A stretch of 33,544 nucleotides of DNA from Bacteroidales bacterium (GCA_003249955.1 QKHS01000079.1:1-33544), one strand, 5' to 3'. Shown: positions 1-9,248, counted from the first letter of the stretch. Translations and numbers: made by a program. Notes: generated from the letters alone by a model not told the origin.

Positions 1-3000
1 TACCTTTGACCCCGCCATAGCCGGTCCTGGTGATTATGTAATACAATATGATATAGTTAACGGCGCATGTTCCGATACAGATACAGAAAGTGTTCATGTT
101 GACTCACAGGTTTTTGCAACGATAACACCTATCGGCCCGTTCTGTGAAACCGAATCAGCCGTAGCCTTAACAGCAATAACCCCGGGCGGAGTCTGGTCGG
201 GCACAGGAGTAATTGGCAATACCTTTGACCCTACCATAGCAGGTCCTGGCGACCATATTATACAATACGATATAGTTAACGGCTCATGTTCTGACACCGA
301 TACAGAAACAGTTCACGTTGACTCACAGGTTTTTGCAACAATAACACCTATAGGCCCGTTCTGTGAAACAGAATCAGCCGTAGCCTTAACAGCAATAACT
401 CCTGGCGGAGTCTGGTCTGGCACAGGAGTGGTTGGCAATACCTTTGACCCCGCCACAGCCGGTCCGGGTGATTATGTAATACAATATGATATAGTTAACG
501 GCGCATGTTCCGATACAGATACAGAAAGTGTTCATGTTGACTCACAGGTTTTTGCAACGATAACTCCTATAGGTCCGTTCTGTGAAACAGAATCAGCCGT
601 AGTCTTAACAGCAATAACTCCGGGCGGAATATGGTCGGGCACAGGCGTAGTTGGAAATACCTTTGATCCTGCAATAGCATTGGCTGGTGACCATGTTATA
701 CAATATGATGTAGTTAACGGTACTTGCTTCGATACGGATGTTGAGACAGTTCATGTTGATGCAATTGTAAATGCCACAATAACCCCTGTTGGTCCATTCT
801 GTCAAACTAACGGATTAGTTCCTCTTATAGCTGTTAGTCCTGGTGGTATTTGGACAGGGGCAGGTGTTACAGGTAATAATTTCTTCCCTGCCACAGCCGG
901 TCCTGGTGATCATATTATACAATATGACGTAGTCAACGGGGCATGCTCCGATAGCGATACCGAAACAGTCCATGTTGACTCACAGGTTTTTGCAACGATA
1001 ACACCCATAGGCCCGTTCTGTGAAACCGAATCTGCCGTAATCTTAACAGCAATAACACCCGGCGGAATATGGTCAGGTACCGGAGTTGTTGGCAACACCT
1101 TTGATCCTGCCACAGCCGGTCCTGGTGATTATGTAATACAATATGATGTAGTTAACGGTGCATGTTCCGATACAGATACAGAGACGGTTCATGTTGACTC
1201 ACAGGTTTTTGCAACCATAACTCCTATAGGCCCGTTCTGTGAAACCGAATCTGCAGTATCTCTGACAGCAATAACTTCCGGCGGAGTTTGGTCGGGCACA
1301 GGAGTGATTGGCAATACCTTTGATCCTGCCATAGCCGGTCCGGGCGATCATATTATACAATACGATATAGTTAACGGCGCATGTTCCGATACAGATACAG
1401 AAAGTGTTCATGTTGACTCACAGGTTTTTGCAACGATAACTCCTATAGGCCCGTTCTGTGAAACCGAATCAGCCGTGGCATTAACAGCAATAACCCCCGG
1501 CGGAGTCTGGTCGGGCACAGGAGTGGTTGGCAATACCTTTGACCCTACCATAGCAGGTCCTGGTGATTATGTAATGCAATATGATATAGTTAATGGTGTT
1601 TGCTCTGACACAGATACAGAGACGGTTCACGTTGACTCACAGGTTTTTGCAACGATAACACCTATAGGCCCGCTCTGTGAAACAGAATCTGCCGTAGCCT
1701 TAACAGCAATAACTACGGGTGGAGTCTGGTCGGGAACAGGAGTAGTCGGCAACACCTTTGACCCCGCCACAGCCGGTCCGGGTGACCATATTATACAATA
1801 TGATATAGTTAACGGCGCATGTTCCGATACAGATACAGAGAGTGTTCATGTTGACTCACAGGTTTTTGCAACCATAACTCCTATAGGACCATTTTGTGAA
1901 ACAGAATCAGCCGTAACCTTAACAGCAATAACCCCCGGCGGAGTCTGGTCGGGAACAGGAGTGGCTGGCAATACCTTTGACCCTGCCACAGCCGGTCCTG
2001 GTGATTATGTAATACAATATGATATAGTTAACGGCGCATGTTCCGATACAGATACAGAAAGTGTTCATGTTGACTCACAGGTTTTTGCAACGATAACACC
2101 TATAGGCCCGTTCTGTGAAACCGAATCTGCCGTAGCTTTAACAGCAATAACTCCTGGCGGAGTCTGGTCCGGCACTGGCGTAGTAGGAAATAGCTTTGAC
2201 CCCGCCACAGCCGGTCCGGGTGACCATATTATACAATATGATATAGTTAACGGTGCTTGCTCTGACACTGATACCGAAACAGTTCATGTTGACTCACAGG
2301 TTTTTGCAACGATAACACCTATAGGTCCGTTCTGTGAAACAGAATCAGCCGTAGCATTAACAGCGATAACCCCGGGCGGAGTCTGGACCGGGACCGGAGT
2401 GGTTGGCAACACCTTTGATCCTGCCATAGCCGGTCCGGGCGATCATGTAATACAATATAATATAGTAAATGGAACATGTTCTGATACAGATACAGAAACT
2501 ATTCATGTCGATTTCTCGGTAGATGCTACTATTACTCCTGCAGGGCCTTTATGCGAAAATGACGCTGCAGTTATCCTTACATCTGCAACTTCAGGAGGTA
2601 TATGGTCAGGACCCGGTGTTGTAGGAAATACCTTTGACCCGTCTGTAACAGGTGCAGGTCAGTTTATGGTTAGTTATCAGGTTACTAACGGCGTTTGTTC
2701 AGGAAATGATACAGAAATAGTAATAGTCAATTCTCAGGTTGATGCAAGTATTACTCCGGCTGGTCCGTTCTGTACTAACTTTGCTTCAGTCAGTCTTTTG
2801 GCAAATACTCCCGGAGGAACATGGAGCGGAAATGGTATTACAGATGCTGTTGCAGGCGTTTTTGCACCTTCATCAGCAGGGGCTGGTGATCACCTTATTA
2901 ATTACACTGTTAATAACGGTGCGTGCAGCGATTCTGATAATATTACGATTCATATTGATGTATCTCCTGACGCTACAATAAATGCAGTTGCTCCTGTTTG

Positions 3001-6000
3001 CGAAACATCAGGTATTGTAATTCTGAGTTCTGTAAATCCGGGTGGTGTTTGGTCAGGGAGTTTTGTTACAGGAAATACATTTAACCCCATGTTGGCAGGA
3101 CAGGGGGACCATACAGTTACATATACCATGCTTCTGGGAGTTTGTTCTGATATTGATCAGGTGGCGATACATGTTGATACTGTGCCGGATGCAACCATAA
3201 GCCCGACAGGACCTTTCTGCAGTGATTATGAGTTTGCTTATATGGAAGCAGTTTCTACAGGAGGTGTATGGAGCGGAACAGGAGTTACCAATCCTGTGAC
3301 AGGTCAGTTCTCTCCATTATTCTCAGGAGCCGGTGATCATGTAGTAACATATAACATTATTAATGGAACATGTTCAGATATTGATCAATTTACAGTTCAT
3401 GTAGATGCTTATCCTGATCCGACGATTACTCCTATTAATAATATATGTCAGAGCGGACCACAGGTAATCCTTAGTGCTGCTACTCCCGGAGGAGTTTGGG
3501 CAGGACAGGGGATTATAGATCCTGTAAACGGGATTCTTGATCCTTCTTTGGTCGAACACGGAGATAATACAATGACATATACAGTTGCAAACGGATCTTG
3601 TGTTTCAACAGACATTCATATATATCAGGTAGATGCTGCAGTAGATGCAACTATAATTTCTGATCCGGGAGATGTTTGCATAAACGCATCTCCGTTTCAG
3701 TTAACATCTGTAACTCCGGGAGGTATTTGGTCGGGAACAGGAATAGGCAATCCGTCCTCCGGAACATTTATTCCGAATCAGGCTGGTGTGGGAGTACATC
3801 AGATTACATATTCTATCGTTAACGGGACATGTTCTGATTCAGATGCAATATTTATTACAGTAAATGCAGTTCCCGATGCCGGTATTGTTCCTGGCGGACC
3901 TTTCTGTGTTTCAGATGCTGCTGTTAATCTTGTCGCGGCTACTGCCGGTGGAATATGGTCAGGCCCGGGTGTTATTGGAGATACATTTAATCCTGGTACT
4001 GCCGGTCCGGGAAATCATACGGTTTCATATTCTGTAACAGTGGGTGGCTGTACGGGAAATGATACTGAGGTATTTCATGTCGATTCGGATGTTGATGCCG
4101 GTATTTTACCATTCGGACCGGTATGTGAAAACAGTACTCCTCTTGCTTTACATGCTGTAAGCGAAGGAGGTCTCTGGTCTGGTACAGGAGTTACAGGAAA
4201 CTTATTTAGTCCTGATGTTGCCGGTCCTGGAAGTCATACAATTTCATATTCAATTGTTAACGGAGCATGTTCAGACAATGATAGCTTTGTTGTAGTAGTT
4301 GACGGAATCGTTAATGTAAGCATAAATCCTGTTAATGCGTTCTGTACAAATGATCCTGCAACAAATCTTACAGCAACTCTGCCAGGAGGAGCATGGTCCG
4401 GAACCGGAATTACAGATCCTGTTACAGGCTTATTTGATCCTGCAGTAAGCGGAGCTGGTACATTTACTATAGCTTATGCCTTATCAAACGGTAGTTGTAC
4501 AGGAAATGCAACAATACAGATTATAGTTAATGCTGCGCCGAATGCAATAATTACAAATCTTGATACTGAATACTGTCAGAACGAACCTTTTGTTGTACTT
4601 GTTGTTTCGCCTCCGGGAGGGACAGTGTCAGGGGCGGGAATATCAGGTTTTGTATTTAATCCTCAAATTGCCGGTCCGGGTACTCACATTATCCAATATG
4701 ATGTCACAAATGCTGCAGGATGTTCTGATAATGCATCGACAACAGTTACCGTGTATCAGGCTCCTGATGTAAGTATGATTATCCCGGATGATAATTTCTG
4801 TTTTGATGATACTGCTGTTGATCTTACCGGAATACTGCCGGGCGGAATATTCTCAGGAACAGGCGTTGTTAATGACAAATTTGCACCTATAATTGCCGGT
4901 AGCGGAAGTCATGAGATAGTTTATACTTATACTGATATTAACGGATGTACAAATAGTGCCTCAGCTATTGTAGAAGTAAGCACACCTTTGAGTTTGTCTG
5001 TTTCAGGAATTGATCTCACTTGTTTTGGGATAAATACCGGAACAGTTACTGTAAATGTTTCAGGAGGAGTTCCGGAATATTCTTATTTATGGGATGACCA
5101 GGATCATTCTGTAACACAAACGGTTAATAATCTGGCATCGGGGACATATTCGGTAACAGTAACAGATTCGTGGGGATGTGACGAAATGGCTTCTGTTACG
5201 ATAATTGAACCGTCTGTTCTAACAGTAGATATAAATTCCGTAAGTTATCCTTTGTGTAACGGAGATATTAATGGAAGTGCTTTTGTTTCTGCAACAGGAG
5301 GAACATCACCATATAGTTATATCTGGGACGATACAAATAATTCTTCAACAGCCTTGCTAAATAATATCGGTGCCGGAACATATAATGTAACGGTAACAGA
5401 TAATTACGGGTGTTCCGGTACTGCCGGTGTAACTTTAACACAGCCAGATGAGATGGTTGCTGCAATAGGAAGTTCTGTTAACGTTAGCTGTAATGGCGAA
5501 AACAGCGGATCTGCAAGTGTCTCTGTTTCCGGAGGTACAGCACCGTATGAATACATATGGGATGATTCTGCACATACTCCTCTTGCAACGGCAAATCATC
5601 TTGAAGCAGGAACTTACCATGTAACAGTAACGGATGCTCATGATTGTACTGCTGTAGCGACTGTTACAATTACAGAATCAGCTCTTATAACAGCAACAGT
5701 TAATAGTGCAGATGTTGTTTGTACTCAGAGATTAGGATCTGCTTTGATTATAGTTGATGGCGGAGTTGCGCCATATACTTATCAGTGGTCTTCGGGAAGC
5801 GAAACCGGTTCTGCAGACAACCTAAGTTCAGGAATACACTTTGTGACTGTTACCGATGCGCTGAATTGTGAATATATTACATCTGTAAACATTGGCATTT
5901 CTGGTTCAATACATGCTAATATTATTGAGGATAACGGAGTGTTATGCCATGGTTCCAATGATGCTGATTTACAGGCTGTGTCTGTTAACGGAATGGCTCC

Positions 6001-7093
6001 GTTTAACTTTATGTGGTCAAACGGAAATAATACAGCAAACAACACAGACCTGACAGCAGGGCATTATGAAGTTACCATTACAGACTTATGGGGTTGTACC
6101 GGTGCTGATGTACATGATGTTGCTGACGGGGCAATAATTATTATAACTCCTTCAGTTACGGGAGCCGGATGTCATGGAAGTGCAACGGGAGCAATAAATA
6201 TTCAGATTTCCGGAGGAATGGGGCCATATTTAACTGAATGGAATACCGGAGATACCGGAACATCTCTTACAGAACTTAATCCTGGAGATTATTCGGTAAC
6301 AATTACAGATGCTAATAATTGCACGGAAACAGGAAACTATTTTGTCTCGAATCCGCAAAATCCTTTAAATGTCAGTCTTTATAAGAAGGATGTTAATTGT
6401 GCCGGCGGAACAGATGGCGCAATTACAATTAATGCAACCGGAGGAACTCCCGGATATATATACAGTTGGGAATTTAACGGGAATTATTTTAGCGGAAGTT
6501 CTGCCGCAAATCTATCGCCGGGTATTTATAATATTACTGTTTCTGATGCTCAGTCTTGTGATATGGATACTGCAATATTTGTAGGAGAACCGGAAGCAAT
6601 GGAATACTCATATCTGGCTATGAATCCAAGCTGTATCGGAAATAACGACGGATATATCGAAATTTCCGTTACAGGAGGTCGCTCACCATATAATTTTGCA
6701 TGGGCAGATCAGACTTCCACTGTTGAATATATTGCAGGATTGATGCAGGGTACGTATTTATTTACAATTACGGATATCGGAGGGTGTACAATAAATACAG
6801 AATCGGTAAGTCTGGTTGATGATGATACAGAGTGTATCAGTATCCCTAATGCTTTTACTCCGAACAATGATGGTGTTAATGATACCTGGATAATTGAGAA
6901 TATTGAAATGTTCCCATGGTCATTAATACAGGTTTTTAACAGATGGGGGCAACTTGTATTCGAGGGTAAAGGTGGTGGTGACCCATGGGACGGAACGTGG
7001 AACGATAATATTGTTCCTACCGGATCGTACGTTTACACAATTGATATGTTTAACGGAACCAGATATTGTGGTATTGTAACAGTGCTTCAGTGA
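1..7093 (+). CDS. Giant repeat-containing surface protein with SprB repeats and T9SS type B sorting domain (5' partial)
   Basis: The frame is open from base 2 to the TGA at 7091-7093, giving 2363 visible residues; the true start and signal peptide lie left of the window. A GTG at 428 is just an internal valine codon. Order: one partial and 22 complete ~73-76-residue domains (to about 4970) with the pattern C-x(14)-GG-x-WSG-x-G and later NG-x-CSD; eight SprB-like repeats (about 4988-6829) with GG-x-x-PY and TVTD-x-x-GC signatures; and a gliding-motility-type C-terminal domain (6830-7090) containing NAFTPNNDGVND, FNRWGQ and PTGSYVY. That terminal domain is the T9SS type B sorting signal, so export across the outer membrane and attachment or release at the surface is expected. 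The family resembles SprB-like adhesins used in gliding or attachment; the ligand is unknown. Every repeat keeps two cysteines. The perfect hairpin at 7154-7189 probably terminates it. Confidence 0.93.
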   Translation, partial: TFDPAIAGPGDYVIQYDIVNGACSDTDTESVHVDSQVFATITPIGPFCETESAVALTAITPGGVWSGTGVIGNTFDPTIAGPGDHIIQYDIVNGSCSDTDTETVHVDSQVFATITPIGPFCETESAVALTAITPGGVWSGTGVVGNTFDPATAGPGDYVIQYDIVNGACSDTDTESVHVDSQVFATITPIGPFCETESAVVLTAITPGGIWSGTGVVGNTFDPAIALAGDHVIQYDVVNGTCFDTDVETVHVDAIVNATITPVGPFCQTNGLVPLIAVSPGGIWTGAGVTGNNFFPATAGPGDHIIQYDVVNGACSDSDTETVHVDSQVFATITPIGPFCETESAVILTAITPGGIWSGTGVVGNTFDPATAGPGDYVIQYDVVNGACSDTDTETVHVDSQVFATITPIGPFCETESAVSLTAITSGGVWSGTGVIGNTFDPAIAGPGDHIIQYDIVNGACSDTDTESVHVDSQVFATITPIGPFCETESAVALTAITPGGVWSGTGVVGNTFDPTIAGPGDYVMQYDIVNGVCSDTDTETVHVDSQVFATITPIGPLCETESAVALTAITTGGVWSGTGVVGNTFDPATAGPGDHIIQYDIVNGACSDTDTESVHVDSQVFATITPIGPFCETESAVTLTAITPGGVWSGTGVAGNTFDPATAGPGDYVIQYDIVNGACSDTDTESVHVDSQVFATITPIGPFCETESAVALTAITPGGVWSGTGVVGNSFDPATAGPGDHIIQYDIVNGACSDTDTETVHVDSQVFATITPIGPFCETESAVALTAITPGGVWTGTGVVGNTFDPAIAGPGDHVIQYNIVNGTCSDTDTETIHVDFSVDATITPAGPLCENDAAVILTSATSGGIWSGPGVVGNTFDPSVTGAGQFMVSYQVTNGVCSGNDTEIVIVNSQVDASITPAGPFCTNFASVSLLANTPGGTWSGNGITDAVAGVFAPSSAGAGDHLINYTVNNGACSDSDNITIHIDVSPDATINAVAPVCETSGIVILSSVNPGGVWSGSFVTGNTFNPMLAGQGDHTVTYTMLLGVCSDIDQVAIHVDTVPDATISPTGPFCSDYEFAYMEAVSTGGVWSGTGVTNPVTGQFSPLFSGAGDHVVTYNIINGTCSDIDQFTVHVDAYPDPTITPINNICQSGPQVILSAATPGGVWAGQGIIDPVNGILDPSLVEHGDNTMTYTVANGSCVSTDIHIYQVDAAVDATIISDPGDVCINASPFQLTSVTPGGIWSGTGIGNPSSGTFIPNQAGVGVHQITYSIVNGTCSDSDAIFITVNAVPDAGIVPGGPFCVSDAAVNLVAATAGGIWSGPGVIGDTFNPGTAGPGNHTVSYSVTVGGCTGNDTEVFHVDSDVDAGILPFGPVCENSTPLALHAVSEGGLWSGTGVTGNLFSPDVAGPGSHTISYSIVNGACSDNDSFVVVVDGIVNVSINPVNAFCTNDPATNLTATLPGGAWSGTGITDPVTGLFDPAVSGAGTFTIAYALSNGSCTGNATIQIIVNAAPNAIITNLDTEYCQNEPFVVLVVSPPGGTVSGAGISGFVFNPQIAGPGTHIIQYDVTNAAGCSDNASTTVTVYQAPDVSMIIPDDNFCFDDTAVDLTGILPGGIFSGTGVVNDKFAPIIAGSGSHEIVYTYTDINGCTNSASAIVEVSTPLSLSVSGIDLTCFGINTGTVTVNVSGGVPEYSYLWDDQDHSVTQTVNNLASGTYSVTVTDSWGCDEMASVTIIEPSVLTVDINSVSYPLCNGDINGSAFVSATGGTSPYSYIWDDTNNSSTALLNNIGAGTYNVTVTDNYGCSGTAGVTLTQPDEMVAAIGSSVNVSCNGENSGSASVSVSGGTAPYEYIWDDSAHTPLATANHLEAGTYHVTVTDAHDCTAVATVTITESALITATVNSADVVCTQRLGSALIIVDGGVAPYTYQWSSGSETGSADNLSSGIHFVTVTDALNCEYITSVNIGISGSIHANIIEDNGVLCHGSNDADLQAVSVNGMAPFNFMWSNGNNTANNTDLTAGHYEVTITDLWGCTGADVHDVADGAIIIITPSVTGAGCHGSATGAINIQISGGMGPYLTEWNTGDTGTSLTELNPGDYSVTITDANNCTETGNYFVSNPQNPLNVSLYKKDVNCAGGTDGAITINATGGTPGYIYSWEFNGNYFSGSSAANLSPGIYNITVSDAQSCDMDTAIFVGEPEAMEYSYLAMNPSCIGNNDGYIEISVTGGRSPYNFAWADQTSTVEYIAGLMQGTYLFTITDIGGCTINTESVSLVDDDTECISIPNAFTPNNDGVNDTWIIENIEMFPWSLIQVFNRWGQLVFEGKGGGDPWDGTWNDNIVPTGSYVYTIDMFNGTRYCGIVTVLQ
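101..2728 (+). repeat. Twelve in-register 219-bp tandem repeats inside the giant adhesin gene
   Basis: Unit starts are exactly 219 bp apart: 101, 320, 539, 758, 977, 1196, 1415, 1634, 1853, 2072, 2291 and 2510. Each begins with the Asp codon of the VDSQVFATITPIGPFCETES motif or its variant. Units at 101-757 and 977-2509 are nearly identical apart from scattered synonymous and a few amino-acid changes. The unit at 758 and the last one at 2510 are clearly diverged. A partial unit occupies 1-100, so the array continues upstream of the window. The exact length and high identity point to recent duplication and gene conversion. Confidence 0.95.
2729..4970 (+). repeat. Ten degenerate repeats of the same domain family (219-231 bp)
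   Basis: Units start at about 2729, 2957, 3176, 3404, 3632, 3863, 4082, 4301, 4529 and 4754. Length varies between 219 and 231 bp because several units carry an extra 3-4 residues after the WSG-x-G turn (for example GITDPVTG). The GG-x-WSG-x-G turn is kept in nearly all units and the two cysteines in all of them, but the rest of the sequence has diverged freely. This looks like an older part of the same array that has escaped homogenisation. Confidence 0.88.
4988..6829 (+). repeat. Eight SprB-type repeats in the giant adhesin
   Basis: Eight successive ~70-75-residue modules share the layout C-x-G-x-x-x-G-x(7)-GG-x-x-PY-x-x-x-W, then a GTY-x-VTVTD-x-x-GC segment. This is the signature of the SprB repeat found in Flavobacterium gliding adhesins and many T9SS cargo proteins. 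Each module has one cysteine at its start and one near its end. They sit between the Ig-like repeat array and the sorting domain, as a stalk next to the cell surface would. Degeneracy between modules is high, so they are an old array. Confidence 0.85.
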
Positions 7094-7153
7094 TGCATAT
7101 TAAAATTTAAATTATTTACCGGATAAGTAATTAAACATTCCGGATAAGCATAG

Positions 7154-7189
7154 AAAAACGAAAGGGCTTTAGTAAGCCCTTTCGTTTTT
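7154..7189. terminator. Perfect bidirectional intrinsic terminator
   Basis: A perfect 16-bp inverted repeat (7154-7169 and 7174-7189) with a 4-base loop contains a GC-rich core (CGAAAGGGCTT) flanked by A and T runs on both sides. It can terminate both the adhesin (+) and the amidophosphoribosyltransferase-like gene (-). The stop codon of the minus gene is at 7169-7171, in the loop, and the right arm encodes its last residues (ERAY region). Confidence 0.9.
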
Positions 7190-9070
7190 GTTTTCGTAAT
7201 AGTTTATAAATGAGGTGTTTACAACTTTATTTCCTCCCGGAGTAGGATAGTTTCCCGTAAAATACCAGTCCCCATGATTTGCCGGACAGGCTTCGTGCAG
7301 ATTTTCGATACTTTGAAAGATAACCTGAAATTCAGCATTTATAGAATCGTTTTTGATAATCTTTGCAATTCTATCCGAAATTTCTTTTGCACTAAAAGGT
7401 TTGTAAAGATTTCTTACATAATTAATAATGTCTTCTTTCGGAAGATTTTGTTGAGCTTTACATTGTTTATATGTTTCGTCAATCACCTTTTGCATTTTCT
7501 TTTCTTTCAGTAATTGAATTATCGCACTAAAAGCAATAAAATCTCCTATCTTGGCCATGTCAATACCATAACAATCGGGATAACGTATCTGAGGAGCAGA
7601 TGAAACTATGATGATCTTTTTTGGATGAAGCCTGTCTAAAATTTTCAGGATACTTTTCTTTAAAGTAGTGCCGCGAACAATACTGTCGTCAATAATAACC
7701 AATGTGTCGGTTTTCTTTTTAACAGTTCCGTATGTAATGTCATAAACGTGTTCTACCAATTCATTTCTGTCTTCGTCCTGAGTAATAAAAGTTCTCATTT
7801 TCGCGTCTTTAACAGCAATTTTTTCAACACGTGGACGCAGTTCGAGAAGTTTTTTTATTTCTTCGTCAGTTAGCTGGTCAGATTTTTCTCTTATTTGTTT
7901 TTTCTTATAATCATTTAAATAAGTTTCCAAACCTTTTAACATTCCGTAAAATGCTGTTTCTGCTGTATTCGGGATAAATGAAAAAACAGAGTTTTCGAAA
8001 TCGTAGTTTATTTCTTTAAGAATCTCAGGAACCAATAATTCTCCCAGTTTTTTACGTTCATTGTAAATATCACAATCTGTTCCTCTTGAAAAATATATTC
8101 TTTCAAAACTACATGGTGATTTTTTCTCAGGAATCCTTATCATCTGATTCTGGATTTCTCCGTTTTTCTTTATTATCATTGCAGTTCCCGGCTCCAGCTC
8201 TTTTATGTCAGAAGCAGAAACATTGAAAGCTGTTTGAATTACAGGCCTTTCAGATGTTGCAACAAAAATTTCATCATCCTGATAATAGTATGCCGGCCTT
8301 ATTCCCCATGGATCCCTGACAATAAAACTGTCGCCGTGTCCCATGACTCCTCCCATTACGTAACCCCCGTCCCAGTTGTGTGTGGCATCACGGAGAACTT
8401 TTGCCACATCCAGATTGGTTTCTATTAATCCGGATATTTCTTCATTTTTATAACCCTGATTTTTGTAATCTCTGAAAAGTTTCTGGTTTTCTTCTTCCAT
8501 AAACAATCCTATTAATTCCAGAGCTGTTACAGTATCAGAATACTCTTTGGGATGTTGACCGAATTTTATAAGATATCTGAATAATTCGTCAACATTAGTG
8601 AGGTTAAAGTTTCCTGCAAGAGACAATGTTTTGGTACGCCAGTTGCTTACACGCAATACAGGGTGGACTAATTCAACATTATTTTTCCCGAATGTGCCGT
8701 AACGTAAATGACCCATATATAGTTCAGCAGCAAAATCAAGATTTTCCTTAGCCCATTCAACATCATTTATCTTATCAGGATTTGCTTTTAATCCGGCTTC
8801 AATGTTTCCGTAAATTTCGTTAAAACAATCTATTATCGGAGTCGAAGTTACAGATCTGCGTCTGCTCATGTATTTTAAGCCCGGTTTCATATCCAGTTTC
8901 AGACCCAATGTCCCGGCACCATCCTGACCGCGATTATGCTGTTTTTCCATCAATAAATACAGCTTATTGATGCCATATCGCCAGGTTCCGTACTTTTCCT
9001 GATAATAAGATAGAGGCTTTAATAATCTGAGAATCGCAATACCACATTCATGTTTTATCTGGTCGCTCAT
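7169..9070 (-). CDS. Amidophosphoribosyltransferase-like protein (long Bacteroidota form)
   Basis: A 633-residue protein with a class II glutamine amidotransferase (Ntn-hydrolase) N-terminal half and a phosphoribosyltransferase C-terminal half. Cys9 in HECGIA would become the nucleophile after removal of the first eight residues. NRGQDGAG (about residues 47-54) and a later GGYVMGG stretch fit the glutaminase site. The PRPP motif IIDDSIVRGTT has its two aspartates at 461-462. The family makes 5-phosphoribosylamine from PRPP and glutamine, the first step of purine synthesis. It is about 130 residues longer than E. coli PurF, with a charged lysine-rich insert (about 375-450) before the PRPP motif. 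This long form commonly occurs in Bacteroidota and may be a paralogue beside a standard PurF, so no symbol is assigned. ATG at 9070 puts the catalytic Cys in the expected position. Confidence 0.88.
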   Translation of the reverse strand: MSDQIKHECGIAILRLLKPLSYYQEKYGTWRYGINKLYLLMEKQHNRGQDGAGTLGLKLDMKPGLKYMSRRRSVTSTPIIDCFNEIYGNIEAGLKANPDKINDVEWAKENLDFAAELYMGHLRYGTFGKNNVELVHPVLRVSNWRTKTLSLAGNFNLTNVDELFRYLIKFGQHPKEYSDTVTALELIGLFMEEENQKLFRDYKNQGYKNEEISGLIETNLDVAKVLRDATHNWDGGYVMGGVMGHGDSFIVRDPWGIRPAYYYQDDEIFVATSERPVIQTAFNVSASDIKELEPGTAMIIKKNGEIQNQMIRIPEKKSPCSFERIYFSRGTDCDIYNERKKLGELLVPEILKEINYDFENSVFSFIPNTAETAFYGMLKGLETYLNDYKKKQIREKSDQLTDEEIKKLLELRPRVEKIAVKDAKMRTFITQDEDRNELVEHVYDITYGTVKKKTDTLVIIDDSIVRGTTLKKSILKILDRLHPKKIIIVSSAPQIRYPDCYGIDMAKIGDFIAFSAIIQLLKEKKMQKVIDETYKQCKAQQNLPKEDIINYVRNLYKPFSAKEISDRIAKIIKNDSINAEFQVIFQSIENLHEACPANHGDWYFTGNYPTPGGNKVVNTSFINYYENKNERAY

Positions 9071-9119
9071 AGCTAAATGTCTAATTATTAAGTAGTTATA
9101 ATATTTAAGACTGTCTCTG

Positions 9120-9152
9120 CAAAACTAAGTTTTTTTAGGTTAACTAAGCAAT
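9120..9152 (-). promoter_or_regulatory. Candidate Bacteroidota promoter for the amidophosphoribosyltransferase-like gene
   Basis: On the minus strand, TAGTTTTG (plus 9120-9127) matches the -7 consensus TAnnTTTG, and ATTG (plus 9149-9152) approximates the -33 TTTG with 21 bases between. It lies about 50 bp upstream of the start at 9070. Confidence 0.5.
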
Positions 9153-9248
9153 GTTTTTTTTAAGAAATTTTTATATGCTTCATAATTTACTGTATTTACT
9201 TAACAATACGGATGAAAAATTGTTTACAAAATAATTAAAACAAATAAT

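Noticed and set aside
428-430. GTG at 428 as the start of the adhesin gene
   Set aside because: The same frame is open back to base 2 and the upstream codons encode the same repeat; the GTG is the Val of a GTGVVGN motif.
94-2268. Repeated minus-strand open frames of about 67 codons (94-297, 910-1113, 2065-2268 and similar)
   Set aside because: They recur with the 219-bp repeat and simply mirror the adhesin codons; no starts, family resemblance or promoters support them.
101-2728. Regular direct repeats as a possible CRISPR array
   Set aside because: The repeat is 219 bp, contiguous, in frame and protein-coding, with no spacers and no cas genes.
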